Part shown: piece after piece, positions 1 to 12,145 of the stretch
How the letters are laid out: every line of letters begins with the position of its first letter
Position numbering within the stretch: position 1 is the stretch's first letter
Source: Microstegium vimineum
Taxonomy: Eukaryota; Streptophyta; Magnoliopsida; Poales; Poaceae
DNA: 64,000 bases
NCBI GenBank assembly: GCA_022036555.1
Contig: CM039124.1
Span: 49,232,785 to 49,296,784 of the forward strand
Reading direction: 5' to 3'
The notes under the pieces: model-generated
What the model saw: only the letters and a program-made list of their open reading frames with translations
Database searches by the model: none
Told to the model about the DNA's origin: nothing
Position numbers and translations under genes: made by a program

Positions 1-409
1 CTGCCGTTGTCGAACATCTTGACGGCCACGGTCTCTCCGGTGGCGAGCGTGGCGCGGTAGACGCGGCCGTAGGAGCCTTCCCCGACCAGCGCCCTGTCCT
101 TGAAGTTGCCCGTGAGCCGGTTCAGCTCCGGCAGCGCGACGGCCGGGACGTCGATGGGCAGCACCTTGGCCGTAGACGCGGCGCCGGTTCTCGGCATGTT
201 GGGCCCTCTCGGCTGGGCTGCATTCACATCGCCATTGATTGCAATGCAATGCGCACGGTGAGCTAGCCATGGTGCCAGCAGCAGCAAGTCCCAAACGAGG
301 AGAAAGGGTAAAGAATTGAACCTGGTGCTCGCGGCGGTGTCGCGGCAGGGTTGGCGGTCAGCGGGGCGGCGTGGGGCTCGTCCTCCGCGGCGGCGCAGCA
401 ACACCACAT
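1..409 (-). CDS. Pti1-like receptor-like cytoplasmic kinase, N-terminal part (exons 322-409 and 1-217; runs off the window)
   Basis: Two exons on the minus strand give an open 101-residue N-terminus. Exon 1 (409 down to 322) encodes 29 residues starting MWCCC. A GT donor at 321-320 and an AG acceptor at 219-218 join it in phase 1 to exon 2, which is still open at base 1. Exon 2 holds the Pti1-type linker (IDVPAVALPELNRLTGNF, about residues 51-68), the glycine-rich ATP loop GEGSYGRVY (75-83) and the VAVK lysine (K96). Pti1 kinases are Ser/Thr receptor-like cytoplasmic kinases, known in tomato to be phosphorylated by Pto and in plants generally to act with OXI1/AGC kinases in stress signalling. 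The triple Cys near the start suggests S-acylation and membrane attachment (inference). Most of the kinase domain lies outside the window. The exon 1 donor (GTTCAA) is weak, so the exon 1 boundary is less sure than exon 2. Confidence 0.82.
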
Positions 410-572
410 CCTGAAACGCCGGTGTGCCGCCGGCCTGAAACCTTTCAGATCCAAGAGGAGGAGGCAGCAGCAATGCAACCACGGCTGATCGATCCGCGGT
501 TCTTCTGGACGTGCAGATATTGCAGTTTGTTCGCAAAGCTAGCCTGCCGGCAAAGCTTTGGACTGACCGATC

Positions 573-580
573 TTATATAT
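573..580 (-). promoter_or_regulatory. TATA-like box of the Pti1-like kinase gene
   Basis: Read on the minus strand this is atatataag, about 165 bases upstream of the kinase ATG, a plausible TATA distance allowing a 5' UTR of about 130 bases. It is assigned from position and composition only. Confidence 0.45.
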
Positions 581-1836
581 GGCAACAGGGAGACGACGGG
601 CGAAATAAGGTGCCGAGGAGAATGGTGGCTAGCTAGCTGCCGTGAAACTGGGTAGTAGTTGGGACTTGGGAGGGGAGGAGGAGGAAGACGACGGACGACG
701 CGATTCCCGGCCGGCCAAGCGTCGCAATGATTCGGCCGTTGGTTGGCCTACGTGCGGCCTGCGCGGCTGAGCCTGAAATGAGATGTTGCTGGCATGTACA
801 GTACTGGGCTCTGCATATATCGCAGCTTATTTTCTTCACTTGTTTTTCCTATACATCGTCGCTCTCTCATTCGCGCTACTGTGCCTACAGAACACGGGCG
901 TGTGCCATGTCATTCTTAATTAAATTGCATTGCATGCTAGCTTAGCTAGCACGTAGTACGAGTCAGCGTGTGAACCTCGTGTCCTGCCAGACAAACGCAA
1001 ACGCGAAAGATTGTTTACTTGATCTACGTACTTTATCACTTGAACTTTACAATACACAAACATTGTCATTTTCGTTAGAAAAGAACAGGCGCCTGAGTTA
1101 TCGACCGGTCGGTAGAAGGCGCATGATGATGCGTTCAGGTTCAGACATATATGCAGTAGTATATGGCCAACTGAAACCGGTGGTCAGAGTCAGGCTGGTA
1201 GCCCATGTTCTCCCGGTCCGACGTGCTCCCATGCTAACCCCACGTCGTTAACCGCAACGCATTGACCATGCTAATGCTAATTGCCTGGAGTAGCACTAGC
1301 ACTATGAACCAGCAATGAGGTCACAAGTCAACTGCACTCTGGCACTCTACGCGACTGCGCATTCTCCGAAGGAATAACGAAGAAAAGTGAATAGGTGGGG
1401 GTGTCTCCAGGAAAGACCTGGTCCGGTTGCTGCTGCGGCATGAGGACAACAGGGATTAACGTGCTGAGAAAGCCTGAGACTTCTGTCCTGGAAGAAGTCT
1501 GCATTTGCTAGTGTGTTACTACTGCCATGCCAATTAGCCTGGATGTTTCATCAATCATCAGTTTCCAGTACTCATCTTTCTGGAGTGGAGTGGAAGCAGA
1601 ACAAACAAGACGGCAGACAAATATGCGTGTCCGACACAGAGACAATCAGACAACCAACCGAGGCAACCAAAACCACGGTCAACTCGCAACGTGACATCAG
1701 AGCATGCCAGAATGGGGTGCCTTTGTATGTACAGATGAGTGTACAGAAGGCAAGTCATGTCCCAAGCACTTTTTGTGTTTAACCAGTACGTTTTGATGCA
1801 TACATACATGAGTTAAAACATGACCCTATATATCTA

Positions 1837-1865
<29 letters not shown>
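1837..1865. repeat. Poly-G tract (29 G)
   Basis: Uninterrupted run of 29 G about 240 bases beyond the transporter stop codon (transporter transcribed on minus, so this tract is C on the sense strand, downstream). It is one of several long G/C homopolymers in the window. Confidence 0.9.
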
Positions 1866-1867
<2 letters not shown>

Positions 1868-2103
1868 AAACAATCAAAATCCTTGGTAGCAGAGTAGAGG
1901 CATGTGAAAACTGAGATTGTCTATTCAACAATATATACAGAAAGGGGAAGTGTGAATTAATGTATAATCAACTTAGTACAGTACAATGAGAAATAGAAGC
2001 TTTGCAACAATTACAGATCGTTGCTTCAGCTAAGGTTAATGTGGGAAACATATATACAGATTTTGAAGACAAGTGTCGACGATAACATGGCGCACATCCT
2101 AAC

Positions 2104-5100
2104 TCAAGCTGCCTTCTTGCTCTTGTATTTGCCAGCACAGATGACATATACAATCAGATTCAGAAAACTGATGCCAGCAATGAGCCAGAAGTAATAATCA
2201 AGATGGCCTTCGTTCAAGTTATCAGGAATCCATCCAGGGTTACCTCCCCTCGTAGTAAAGTACGTAACCATTGTCAACATGAACGTGCTGAGATAGTTCC
2301 CAAATGATGTAGTGAGAAGATTAAGTGCGCTGCAGAGGCTCCTCATGGCATCTGGTGACTGGTCGTAAAAGAACTCCAGCGCTCCGATGAATGTGAAAAT
2401 CTCCGCTAGACCGATCAGGAAATACTGAGGGATCTGCCAGAATATGCTCAGTGGGACCGGAACATTCTGATCCACCAAGTGTGCTTCCCTGGCAACTGCT
2501 AGCCGCTTGATTTCAAGGACTGCAGCGACTGACATAGCTATGATGGAAATTACCAGGCCAATGCCCATCCTCTGCAACTCTGTAAAGCCCCTCTCGTTGC
2601 CAGTCAATCTCCTGGCTATGGGAACCACGATGTAATCGTACATTGGAACACATAGGATGACACTTAGGGTGTCAAAAGTAGATAGTGAAGCTGGAGGAAT
2701 CTTGAAAGAGCCCAAGGATGGGTCAAGCACCATCCCTTGTTCCACAAACATTGTTGACATCTGAGCATATACAGCAGAAAATACTATTGTTGTTGCCCAG
2801 ACAGGGAACATCCTTACTAGTATCTTCAGTTCTTCCACCTGGGTGACAGTGCATATTCGCCATGGGTTGTTGAAGTCAGCCGTTTTCACATCAACTTCGG
2901 TAACTGTAGCAGCCTTGTCTAAACATCTGAATAAAAAATCGTTTCAAATATGTTACGCTCTTAGCTTCCACACAATATGGGAAAGAAGGCGATCAGCTAT
3001 CCCAAAATAAGTCATAAATATTCATTCATCTATTAGGCAAAATAACAAAGAAAAAAAAGGCTAGTATGTGTACTTACATGTTTCAATTTAGTATAAACAT
3101 AAATCCTGAAAAGCAAAACTCAAAAACCGACGTGGAACTAGTAAAAAACTATTTTCAGAAGTACCCAATTAAAATTTTATGCGACTATGGTACTCTGCTA
3201 GGCTATACTATAAATATATAATTTCTATATAGTTCACGACCATATGGTAAGCAATTCCTCCAAAACTATATATTCCATGCACTAACTGTATATGCTGTGA
3301 GCATACACCAAATGGCCACTCTCTGTCTCTGATGCACTAAACATATGTGTTGCAAGTATGTACCAAATGACATACATACCAGGCTCATATGCCTAGGTGG
3401 ATCATCAAGAGACATCCAATTATAAGTAAGCAGAAAGGACATCAAAATCATTTTTTCAAGAACTTTGTTCTGTACAAGCGTCATAGTGACATCAACTACT
3501 ATTCACAGTTTCTGAAGTATGACAATCAATCATATTATTATCTTTATCTTTATCTCATGCAACTTCACAATCTATCTCAGTTTGTAGTTGCTTTTACTAT
3601 CATCTCATAAGATGGCATACCTGAGTTCATCTGTGTGCTCTATTTGCCGACTCCCCTCAATGGTTGATACCCCATTAGGTAGCTCATACAAGATAGAGCT
3701 GTCCTCTGGGACAGGCACATTCCACTTGCGCAAAGAGGCAACAATCACCTGGCATACTCGTGTAATAGGACTACCACCTGGTTTTTGGAACCTATAAAGT
3801 GATGTGCCAGAGAAGAAGCTTATGATTGCCAACCCCATGAATACAGTCGGAATGCCAAAGCCCAGTCCCCATCCTACATTGTCTTGCACCCAAACCAGAA
3901 AGCTGCTTGATATAAGAGCACCAATGTTTATTGAAAAATAGAACCAATTAAAGAAAGAACCCTTCTGGATTCGCTCAGCTGGATCTGTATCATCAAATTG
4001 ATCCGCTCCAAAGGATGAGACGCACGGCTTAATTCCACCAGTACCCAGGGCGATCAGATAAAGACCAAGAAAAAAGACAGTATACTGAAAAGGGCTTGCT
4101 GCTGGGCAAATGGATCCTTCACAGGATGGAGGCATGAGCATAGGAACTGATGCTGAAAGAGTCAGTACTGACATCCCCTATAAATTAAAAGAGTATGTCA
4201 AGTTGATAAATAGTAGCGAACTAACAGGCAATTCCAGAATTAGTTGAATGTAGCACTATGTGTATGGGCTAAGCATGAATGAATTAAGCAACAGCTCATA
4301 GTTTACTACAAAGAATTTGTGGGCCTATTCGTTAGTCAAAAAAAGGAACAAATTACTCGCATTTCCATTTCCAACAGTGTTACCATGGCACTTCTGAGCA
4401 AAGATGACTTACGATGAAGTATACTGTGGAGAATGTTGCAATTGTCCAATACCTCCCCCAGTATGCATCAGCTAGGATTGCTCCAATAAGCGGAGTTAAG
4501 TAGCAAGTTCCCGACCATGTAGTCACACTGCTAGCAGCAGAGGCATTGCCAGCATGTAGCTTTTTTGTCATGTAAGTAACAAGGTTCGTAGAGATGCCAT
4601 AATAGGCCAGTCGTTCACAGCATTCATTACCTAGGTTAACCTTAATAGTTAATTGCAGGTTATAGGGGATTAAATTGGAAGAACACACTTAGTGAATTTA
4701 CTCTGGACAATACCTAATATAAATGGGCATGCCTTCCATCTACCCGTTGTTTCCTTGACAACAGGATTTCCAGAAAAATCGACCGATCCATCTCCAGTGT
4801 ATACTACTTGGTTGGATTCCTGCAGCCAAGATTATGTTATTACTCTGTTAAACAAATAGCACAAGTACAAACAGACGAGAGCTCCTTGATTATGTATGCA
4901 AATCATAATACATTGATGCACAGGCTTTACTTTAATTTCAACACTAATAATGTGCAAAAGGAAGCAACTATGGCAATATGCTGGTACTAGCAATATGCTA
5001 GTCAGCTTAGGATCAACAAAAATGAAATGCCCTGGAACACACAGGGTACTTTTCAACACGGCCATGAGTTGAAAGAACCAATGAGATAAATTGTTTAGCC

Positions 5101-5582
5101 TCAGCTAGTATAGCAAGCAATATATCCAAAATAAAAGTGAACAAAAAGAGTAAAGGCTTCTAATTAAAACTGTGATTGCCAATTGCAACCCCAAATTGTA
5201 CTCATGACTCCATGACCATTATTTATATATAAAACAATGCACAGGAATTATGCCTAAGTCATCCAACCAAAGTAACAGCAACTACTGAAATCTCGACTTA
5301 GTGGAGGTCCCAAGCTATCCTTAAGAATCACGCACTAAATCAAACAGGTTGTTGAGCTTAAAGTCTTCTAAATCCGGTGCGCCAAGGCGTGATTTTTCCT
5401 AAAATAGGCTAACCAATCTGACCGACACACATCCAAGAAATCTAAACACAAGTACACAGAGGCTCTCTAAGTAAGGAGTAAAGGCCAACGAGAGGAGAGT
5501 GGAAGTGGTCGAGTCAACTAACCTCCGGAGCGAGTAGCCCTTGTTCCAGCGCGACCGCCTCCGCTCGCTCGGCCCCGGCCAT
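2104..5582 (-). CDS. NPF8: NRT1/PTR family (NPF8-type) proton-coupled di/tripeptide transporter, complete, five exons
   Basis: Exons on the minus strand are 5523-5582, 4714-4819, 4413-4630, 3621-4177 and 2104-2926. All introns are GT-AG, and the 1764 bases read through as 587 residues plus stop, the usual NPF length. The product imports di- and tripeptides with protons across plasma membrane or tonoplast. Visible family marks are the ExxER proton-coupling motif at residues 58-62 (ECCER, followed by LAYYG), GTGGIKPCVSSFGADQF at 173-189, and the PTR signature FNWFYFSINIGAL at 204-216. Hydrophobic segments fit the 12-helix fold, and a basic Lys-rich tail ends the protein. Overall pattern and order match the NPF8 clade (Arabidopsis PTR1-like) best, but the exact member is not assigned. 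The start was chosen because exon 1 (20 residues, acidic) splices in phase 0 to the conserved QVVYTGDGSVD segment. No frameshift or missing motif is seen, so the gene looks functional. Confidence 0.95.
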
Positions 5583-5715
5583 GGACCGATCCCGGCGACG
5601 ACGCGGTAGGGGCAGCGAATCCTAAGAACACGCCTGATCGGAGCAGGACGGGCTGTTTTTGGCGAGGAAGCAACAGCGGCCGGGCCAAGTCCAAGGTGGA
5701 ATCGCGGGGGGAGTG

Positions 5716-5725
5716 GTATTTATGG
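5716..5725 (-). promoter_or_regulatory. TATA-like box of the NPF8 transporter gene
   Basis: The minus strand reads ccataaatac about 135 bases upstream of the transporter ATG. The poly-C tract lies a further 70 bases upstream. Assigned by position only. Confidence 0.4.
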
Positions 5726-5794
5726 AAGTCGACTGGAGTAGCTTGTAGATCTGGGTACGTTTCAGGGACGGAATGAGTGGAGGATACGGCACGC

Positions 5795-5796
<2 letters not shown>

Positions 5797-5831
<35 letters not shown>
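5797..5831. repeat. Poly-C tract (35 C) in the transporter promoter
   Basis: Run of 35 C, about 215 bases upstream of the transporter start codon. On the transcribed (minus) strand it is a G run directly upstream of the TATA-like box. Confidence 0.9.
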
Positions 5832-5833
<2 letters not shown>

Positions 5834-6639
5834 CTGATGTTCCTGTTCCGGTGGTCCGTTGATTTTGGGCTCTGCCTCTTCCGGAGCTGGGTTGTTGCCG
5901 GAATTGGAGCCGGGTGCTGCACGGTGGTTGGAGTTGGAGAAGAGGAAGACAACTGTGCGTGGGCGTGGCCGATAGCCCGATAGCATTGATTTTTTTTTTT
6001 TGCAAATAAAAAACAGTTGATTTTTAATGATTTTATAAAAAGATTTTGTTGATTATTTTAATAAAGAAATAAAATAAAAAGTGGAGTTAGCTTTAGATTC
6101 AGACTCCTGATCGAGACCGAACTGCAGATAAATAGATAATCGTAATTGTGAGCCTTTTTATTTTACTCATGCGTATTCTTTGCCGGGTTCCGTTCGGAGG
6201 TCAGCGTAGCCTCCGGGCTTTTTTTTTTTTTTATCATTGTTGGAATATTGGTTACGCTACATGTGATACCTTTTGTATTTGGCCAGTGCGTTCCTTGTTG
6301 TCATGCCATGAACGGGAAATCCCAGCAGTGGCCAATCCACATATCCAAAAAACTTGAGATCTGAGGTAAGAATTCTGTTATTGCTTATAAAGCGCACAAA
6401 GGTACACGAAAAAGAGCGAGCAGAAAATTGCGGAGCCATAAGCCATAGCCCACTGCCCACCCGGCAGATTCCTGCCTTGAGAGCTCAGACTTCAGACTTT
6501 CTCAGAGGCCTTCCCACACCTCAACTCCTCAAGTGTGTGGTAAGAATCATCGCTGTCAATCAAACCAAATCAACAAACTACAAGCGGGTAAGGAGTATAA
6601 ACTACTACTACTATTACTCCTGATGTCTACTATAAACTA

Positions 6640-6866
6640 CTTAATTCGTTTTAAATTATAGTTCGTTTGACTTTTTCAACCTTAAGTTTGATCACTCGTC
6701 TTATTCAAATTTTTGAGCAAAATATTATTTTCTTTTAATATGGCTTACTTATTTAATAAATAGTCCACATAAATGATTTAAATTTAATTATATTTGCATA
6801 AATATTTTGAATAAAACGAGTGGTTAAAGTTGGAGTCAAAAAAATTCAAACAAATTATAAATTGAA
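6640..6866. repeat. Degenerate Stowaway-like MITE
   Basis: Both ends carry imperfect inverted copies of a sequence resembling taattcgttttaaattata, and the interior near both ends has inverted tcactcgtcttattcaaa-type sequence. The pattern matches old Tc1/mariner-derived Stowaway MITEs of grasses. Ends are approximate because the TIRs are worn. Confidence 0.45.
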
Positions 6867-7657
6867 ACCAGGGGATGAGGGTACTGTACAGTACCAGACG
6901 GCAGCCGCCGGCGGCCGGCCACCTCAGCGCTCTCGACAGCATTCTGTTGCGCATCGGCCCTCATTGGATGTTGGAGTACAAATGGGCCTGCGTTGGATCA
7001 CCAAACCTGGACCCAAAAATTACCGACGACCGAGGAATGAACTTGTTTTTCTCATACAAAAAAAGGAATGGACTTTTTAAAAAATTGCTTTCTAAAGACA
7101 AAATTAATTACCTGAATCTAGAATTAAAATGGCAACTTTTGAGTTTGCCACTTCAATTGGTGAGACTTTCATTTACACTTTTTTCATTACTTAGTACAAC
7201 TTAGACACTCACAACGCACATACATTTACTCATATGAATACAACATGCACACACTTATACTCATATAAATATATGTACGCAAAACCTACCCTTATGAGGA
7301 TCTTGCTTGGCACAAGCATTTTGCTGTCGACAGGAACGTCGTCTATCACTGAAAGTACAAAATGTCGCAAAATCTTGGAATATTCGCTTTCATGAGTCAA
7401 ACTAGAACTTGAGGTGCTAATAAGGTTCTTGTAACCATTAGGCTACATGTTCTTTGGCTATGTGCACCTTTTGAATTGGCTAGATTTATATTTTCTCAAA
7501 TAACATTTGAGAAAAAACAATATATTTTTTTGTACAACTTCAAAATTGATATGGAAATTGTAGGGTTCCACAAGGTTTTATCATTTCATATTTGATGAAT
7601 TTTTTGTCTGAAATCATCTTTATCATAATATAATCATTACAAATTTGTAGCATTGTA

Positions 7658-7807
7658 CTCTCCATCTTCCAAATTATAAGACTTTTTGTTTTTTTCTAGA
7701 TTTATAGCTTTTGCTATGCGCGCGTATATATATATATATACTAGATACATAATAAAAGTTATGAAACTAGAAATACCAAAATATCTTATAATATGGGACG
7801 AAAGAAG
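7658..7807. mobile_element. Stowaway MITE (Tc1/mariner type), 150 bp
   Basis: The left end reads ctctccatcttccaaattat and the right end, reverse-complemented, reads cttctttcgtcccatattat, typical worn Stowaway TIRs. TA dinucleotides flank both ends (7656-7657 and 7808-7809), the expected target duplication. A short (TA)n tract sits inside. Confidence 0.65.
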
Positions 7808-8384
7808 TATTAAATATTTCAACGCTAGTGTGACTTCAACCCAAAATGTTATCATAAGATATAAAGTTATAGATTTCATACGATGATCATATATTTTATG
7901 AGATCATATAAAAATGTTCTTCCAATATATAGTATGTAAGGAAGTGAATAGATTGTACCCGGATTATCATCTCAGTATGACATCATATCTTAAAAATTTC
8001 ATTGTTTATATAACCTTGGGCGGAGGAAACATTTGCATATAGAATTACAGTGGGCGAAGAGCTTTTTTAGAGACGAATTTAAAATCATAAAGAATAAAAA
8101 GCGTAGGAATATTTTTTATGTAGTGTAATAAATAACGTTCCAAAAGCGTGCTGCTCATAGGACAAAAGCCCGTTTGGATCGTCTTCTCCTAAAGGCCAAA
8201 CCCATTTTGGATCCTTTTGTCCTGGGTGAGGAAGCCCATGAACGACGGGTTTTTTTTTTCATTTTCCTATGGTTGCACTATATTTTGAGATATAATGGAT
8301 AGCATTCTGTTTCACAAAAAAAGGATAACGTTCTGACTTTTTGTTTAGGTAGATATCATTCGGACTTCATCATAACCATTCACT

Positions 8385-8745
8385 TTATTTTGTAAATGCA
8401 TTAGATCACACGTTGTAGAGATGAATTTACCATCACCAACACCAACGCATATTGTAACTCCCAAGATACATGTAGCGGAGAGTATTTGATTCCAAGACAC
8501 TTCATTAATGTAAACAAAAACGAACTAAAACGAAAGAGAAAATAAAGTAAAAAAGACACTAAATTTTGTAATGTTCAACTTCAGTCGTCCTTTTGTGGCA
8601 TGTTTCGTAATGTTTTATCTTCTAAATAATTGAGACAAGAATCACAACTTAGAATTGCTCCACAAGCCAGATGAAGCTAGAGATATCTTTACACCCAATA
8701 GAGTCAGAGGAGAGCTGAGCATGTTCGGTTGGCTTATTCTTAAAT
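8385..8745. repeat. Dispersed repeat pair, copy 1
   Basis: This segment and 11265-11665 are recognisable diverged copies in the same orientation. Both contain accaacaccaacgcatat, then agatacatgtagc, then aactaaaacgaa followed by A-rich sequence, and both end with related text about 350 bases later. No coding content. The family is not recognised. Confidence 0.6.
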
Positions 8746-9584
8746 TCACTGTCACTATAGTGATTTGCATCTTAAGATGGCAGCAGCAGCCCTAACACTT
8801 TAGGGGTGTTTCGTAAAATTGCATAGGAGAATGTCAAAAAATTGAGATGTTGTTTGGTTGTTACCATAAGCCTATGCAATTTTGTGTGATCTATGAGACT
8901 CACACATGGACCCCACATCCCACCTCTCCATCCACCTGGTGTGACTTGGTAGCCAAGCTCAAATTGGACATATATAGGGTTGCAAATGCATGACAACTAC
9001 ATTGGACCCATCCATCCAAACAAGTTTTTTTTTCAAACCCTATATATTTCCACTCATGAAGGTCAACCACTTGCAGCCATCCAAACATGCCCTTAAGGAC
9101 TCCTTTGGTCGGGTTTGTAAAGCAGTTCTGCCTCCTATTCCATCTGAAGTCTTGCGAAACAGCCATATAAAAAATGGCTTTGGTTAAAAAGCCCGGATAA
9201 GCTAGAGCTGTTTTTTTTACCGAGGAACCAGAGCTACGAAAACATAGCTTTTCCTAAATCCTCATAAATTCAGCACAAAATTATAGCAATAGTGTCACTG
9301 AAACTGTTTTTCACCAAAAGTTTTTCAATATACTTCAGCTCTATCAGAGAAGCTGCTTCGTAGGAGAGGAATCAAGAGCTTCTATTCAAAGCTCTTCTAG
9401 AAGGATTTGGAGCCCCGCTAATCCGGCCTCAAACCAAGTTCAGCCAAAGAAATGAATTGCTCCATTATTAGCTAGGATGCTGAATCACTGTCTCGCCGAT
9501 CCACTTGAGATTAGGACGCTGAATCAGTGTCTCGCCCATCGGTTGGCAGTACTGCCGGCTGCACCTGCCTCGCTGCCTGCCCGG
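8746..9584. other. Intergenic, no gene seen
   Basis: Mixed-composition DNA with short palindromic stretches (for example around 8815-9090) that could be relics of TIR elements, but no bounded element or exon can be defended. Confidence 0.4.
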
Positions 9585-10610
9585 CGCCTTGTTTTGCTTG
9601 GTCGGACACCGACCAAAGGATGTCGTGTTTAGCGCCCAAAAAGTCAAAAGTCAAACAGATCATAGGCCGTGTGAATTGTGATACAGACATACGTACATTA
9701 CAGTTGTCCACTTGCACAACACTCCGCGCCGATAGAACCTTAGTGGTCCTAGCCAGCACTAGCTACGTGGAGGAGAGATGAGCTTACACACGTTACGAGG
9801 CTGCATTTACTCCTAGGACCTGCGCTCTCTCTCTCTCTCAACACTGCAAATCGACCGGCGACGAGTTCATCATCGCTAGCTAGTCCTCTCTCTCTGCTGT
9901 TTTTCCCTCCCCGTCAGCTCCGAAGCGACTGAGAGCGATAAACGGCAACACGTGCAGGTGGGTTGAGTTGAGGGTCGTGGTTCGTTGGCAGAGCACTGCC
10001 CCAGCCCCAAGTGGCCAAGCCCCCCAACCTCCGCGGCACGACGTGGGTGGCTGACTGGCTGGTGGCACGGCAGCATGTGCCGTGTCCGTCGTGGTCCAAC
10101 CGCAACCGCTCGACTCAAGTATTTATTTACAGTATCTTCGCAAAAAAAAAGAGTATTTATTTACAGTATTTTATTTTCCTATACCCATGACAATGGAGGC
10201 TCATGAACAACCTGGCCACATGACCGGGATAGTGACGCCGTGCATGCACTTGTGCACGAGGGAGAGGCTCTTCTTTGCACGCGGGCAGGCCATCCGGAAA
10301 TCGGTGCGTGCCAATGCCAAGTGCCAGATGCTAGGGCTAGGATAGTCGATACAGCGATGGAGAAACCGTGTCGTGTTTCTCACGCTGATTTTCTGTGCTG
10401 GAATTTTTGGTGCCAGCAAATTTGATCTACAGTACGAAGCTTACTCCATCGGTTTGTTTGATATATACAGATAATAATAATAGTATAGTATGTTGTATGG
10501 CGTGCAGCCGAGGTGCAGCCCTCGGCAGTATGGTTGCCAATATGAATCGAATGGTCCGAACTCTAGAAAACTATGGTGATCATTAGCTGGGCCCATATTG
10601 CTAGGCCTGT
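9585..10610. repeat. Duplicated host segment, copy A
   Basis: Shares, in the same order and orientation as 23590-24290, the blocks agtcaaaagtcaa, gtgccgtgtccgtcgtggtc, aagtgccagatgc, gatagtcgatacagcgat and ggtgccagcaaatttgatct. The two copies now sit 14 kb apart but flank the CACTA stack, so they were about 2.2 kb apart before it inserted. No exon is evident. Copy A carries a small internal tandem duplication of agtatttatttacagt (10118-10169 region). Confidence 0.7.
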
Positions 10611-11264
10611 TTGCACGACTTTTTTGAGGGGCTTTTCCGAAGGTTTCAGAGCCCCTGTCTTTAGGAACCTCCATTGTTCTTCGCTGAAAAATAAAACATT
10701 TAGCGGGGCTCCTTCACAGAAATTAGAGACGTGCATAAAACTTGCCAAATGGACCTTAAGACTTCTGTTATCTAGAATGCTTTTTAACAAGAAAGTTTCT
10801 TCCATAATAGCTTCGATCGTAGGTGAAAACCTTACGAAGATCACAATATATCTTCAACTTTTTTATCCGTATTTGACTAGACTTACAACAAATACTTATA
10901 TGAGTTAAAAAGACAAACGTTTAAGTGTCTAGTAATGGTACAAAGTCTGGTTCTCGATTCCAATACATAATGAAATACCGTTACATAAATTAATCTCAAA
11001 GTATGATCACACAACATGATATACATTTCGTTACAATGCCCAATGTTTTCCACAATACAAATTAAAAAAAAAAACAGCACAACATATAGGATTAGATAGA
11101 CAGACACGAAGGACGTTTAAGAGCGCTATTCGATTTTTTTTTCTATTCTCTCTTACATGTCAAAGAAAAGGTGTTATCGATTGAAGATTTTAACCAAAAT
11201 TAGGAACACACTTTAGTGTTAATAACTTATTGTATGACCTAGGAACCCTATCGATACACATTGT
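10611..11264. other. Intergenic, no gene seen
   Basis: AT-rich sequence between copy A of the duplicated segment and the second member of the dispersed repeat pair. ORFs here are short and unlike known proteins. Confidence 0.4.
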
Positions 11265-11665
11265 TTTGAAAACGCATTAGACAACACATGTTATACATTA
11301 TAATGATAAATTTTACCGTTACCAACACCAACGCATATCCTCTGACTCCTAAGATACATGTAGCCGAGAGATTAGATGGCGAAGCACTTCAATAATGTAA
11401 ATAAAATGGAACTAAAACGAACGAGAAAATAATAAAAATAAAAAGGACTCTAATTTGCAACACGAATAGCCGTCATTTGCGGTATGTTTCATAATGTTTT
11501 TTTCTTTTATTCCTAAATAGTTGAGAATAATTTAAAATCAAAGCTCAAGCCAAATCGTTATCAAAGCAAAGAAGAATTACTTCATAAGCTGGTAGAATCT
11601 AGAACCATCTTCACACCATGTTAGGGTGAGAGGACAACCATACGATGATATTTGTTAAACCAATT
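11265..11665. repeat. Dispersed repeat pair, copy 2
   Basis: Diverged same-orientation copy of 8385-8745 (shared blocks listed there), ending about 25 bases before the CACTA insertion site. Confidence 0.6.
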
Positions 11666-11755
11666 CAACCAAATAAATGGTATGTTCCATTCACTACGTC
11701 AAAATCGAGCTTTCACAACGTTGCCTAAAAGCCCTCCGTGACGGACACAAGTTTT

Positions 11756-11880
11756 GCCCGTTGCGATAAATCCCACGATTTACCGCAGCGGGCTTTTTTT
11801 ATTTACAGTAGCGGACATTTTTGCCCGCTGCGGTAAATCGATTTACCGCCGCTGCGGTAAATGATTTACCGCAACGGGCA
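11756..11880. repeat. CACTA subterminal repeat array, left
   Basis: At least four copies, in both orientations, of the core gcggtaaatc (or gatttaccgc) bracketed by gcccg/cgggc, forming short hairpins (for example 11756-11793). These are the likely transposase-binding repeats. Confidence 0.75.
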
Positions 11881-11910
11881 TCAAATAAGATCCGCCACCG
11901 TAAATAATGA

Positions 11911-11972
11911 AGGCCCACCAGGCCCAACCCGAGCCCGTTAGGCGTCTTCGTATAAATACGTGAATTAGGGTT
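11911..11972 (+). promoter_or_regulatory. Promoter-like module inside the CACTA element
   Basis: Within 60 bases are two GGCCCA site-II-type motifs (11912-11926), a TATA box tataaata (11951-11958) and a telo-box-like tagggtt (11966-11972). In plants this combination is typical of promoters of ribosomal-protein and other growth genes. Its presence inside a CACTA suggests a captured promoter, or convergent composition. Confidence 0.4.
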
Positions 11973-12145
11973 CATCCTCTCCCACGCGCAGCCCCCGCCT
12001 CCTCTCCCACTCCTTTCTCCCACGAAGCACCAGGCCAGCAACAGAGGGCCGGTGGCAGCTCCTCTCCCTCGCTTCTGCCTCCTCTCTCCCTCGCTTGCTT
12101 CTCCCTCCTCTCTCTCCCTCGCGAGCAGAGGGGCCCGGTGGGTGG

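Larger units (their letters stand above)
410..2103. other. Intergenic region between kinase promoter and transporter 3' end
   Basis: This stretch holds the upstream region of the kinase gene (first few hundred bases) and the 3' flank of the NPF transporter. No convincing coding exon, RNA gene or bounded transposon is visible. Its one striking element is a 29-base G run at 1837-1865. Confidence 0.5.
5832..8384. other. Intergenic AT-rich DNA upstream of the transporter
   Basis: No coding exon is supported here. The first ~150 bases may belong to the distal transporter promoter. The rest is AT-rich and holds two MITE-like elements annotated separately (6640-6866 and 7658-7807). Short ORFs here show no protein-family resemblance and no codon bias. 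Confidence 0.5.

Noticed and set aside
5518..5952. 144-codon Ser/Pro/Gly-rich frame upstream of the transporter
   Set aside because: It is out of frame with the conserved transporter N-terminus and reads through the poly-C tract.
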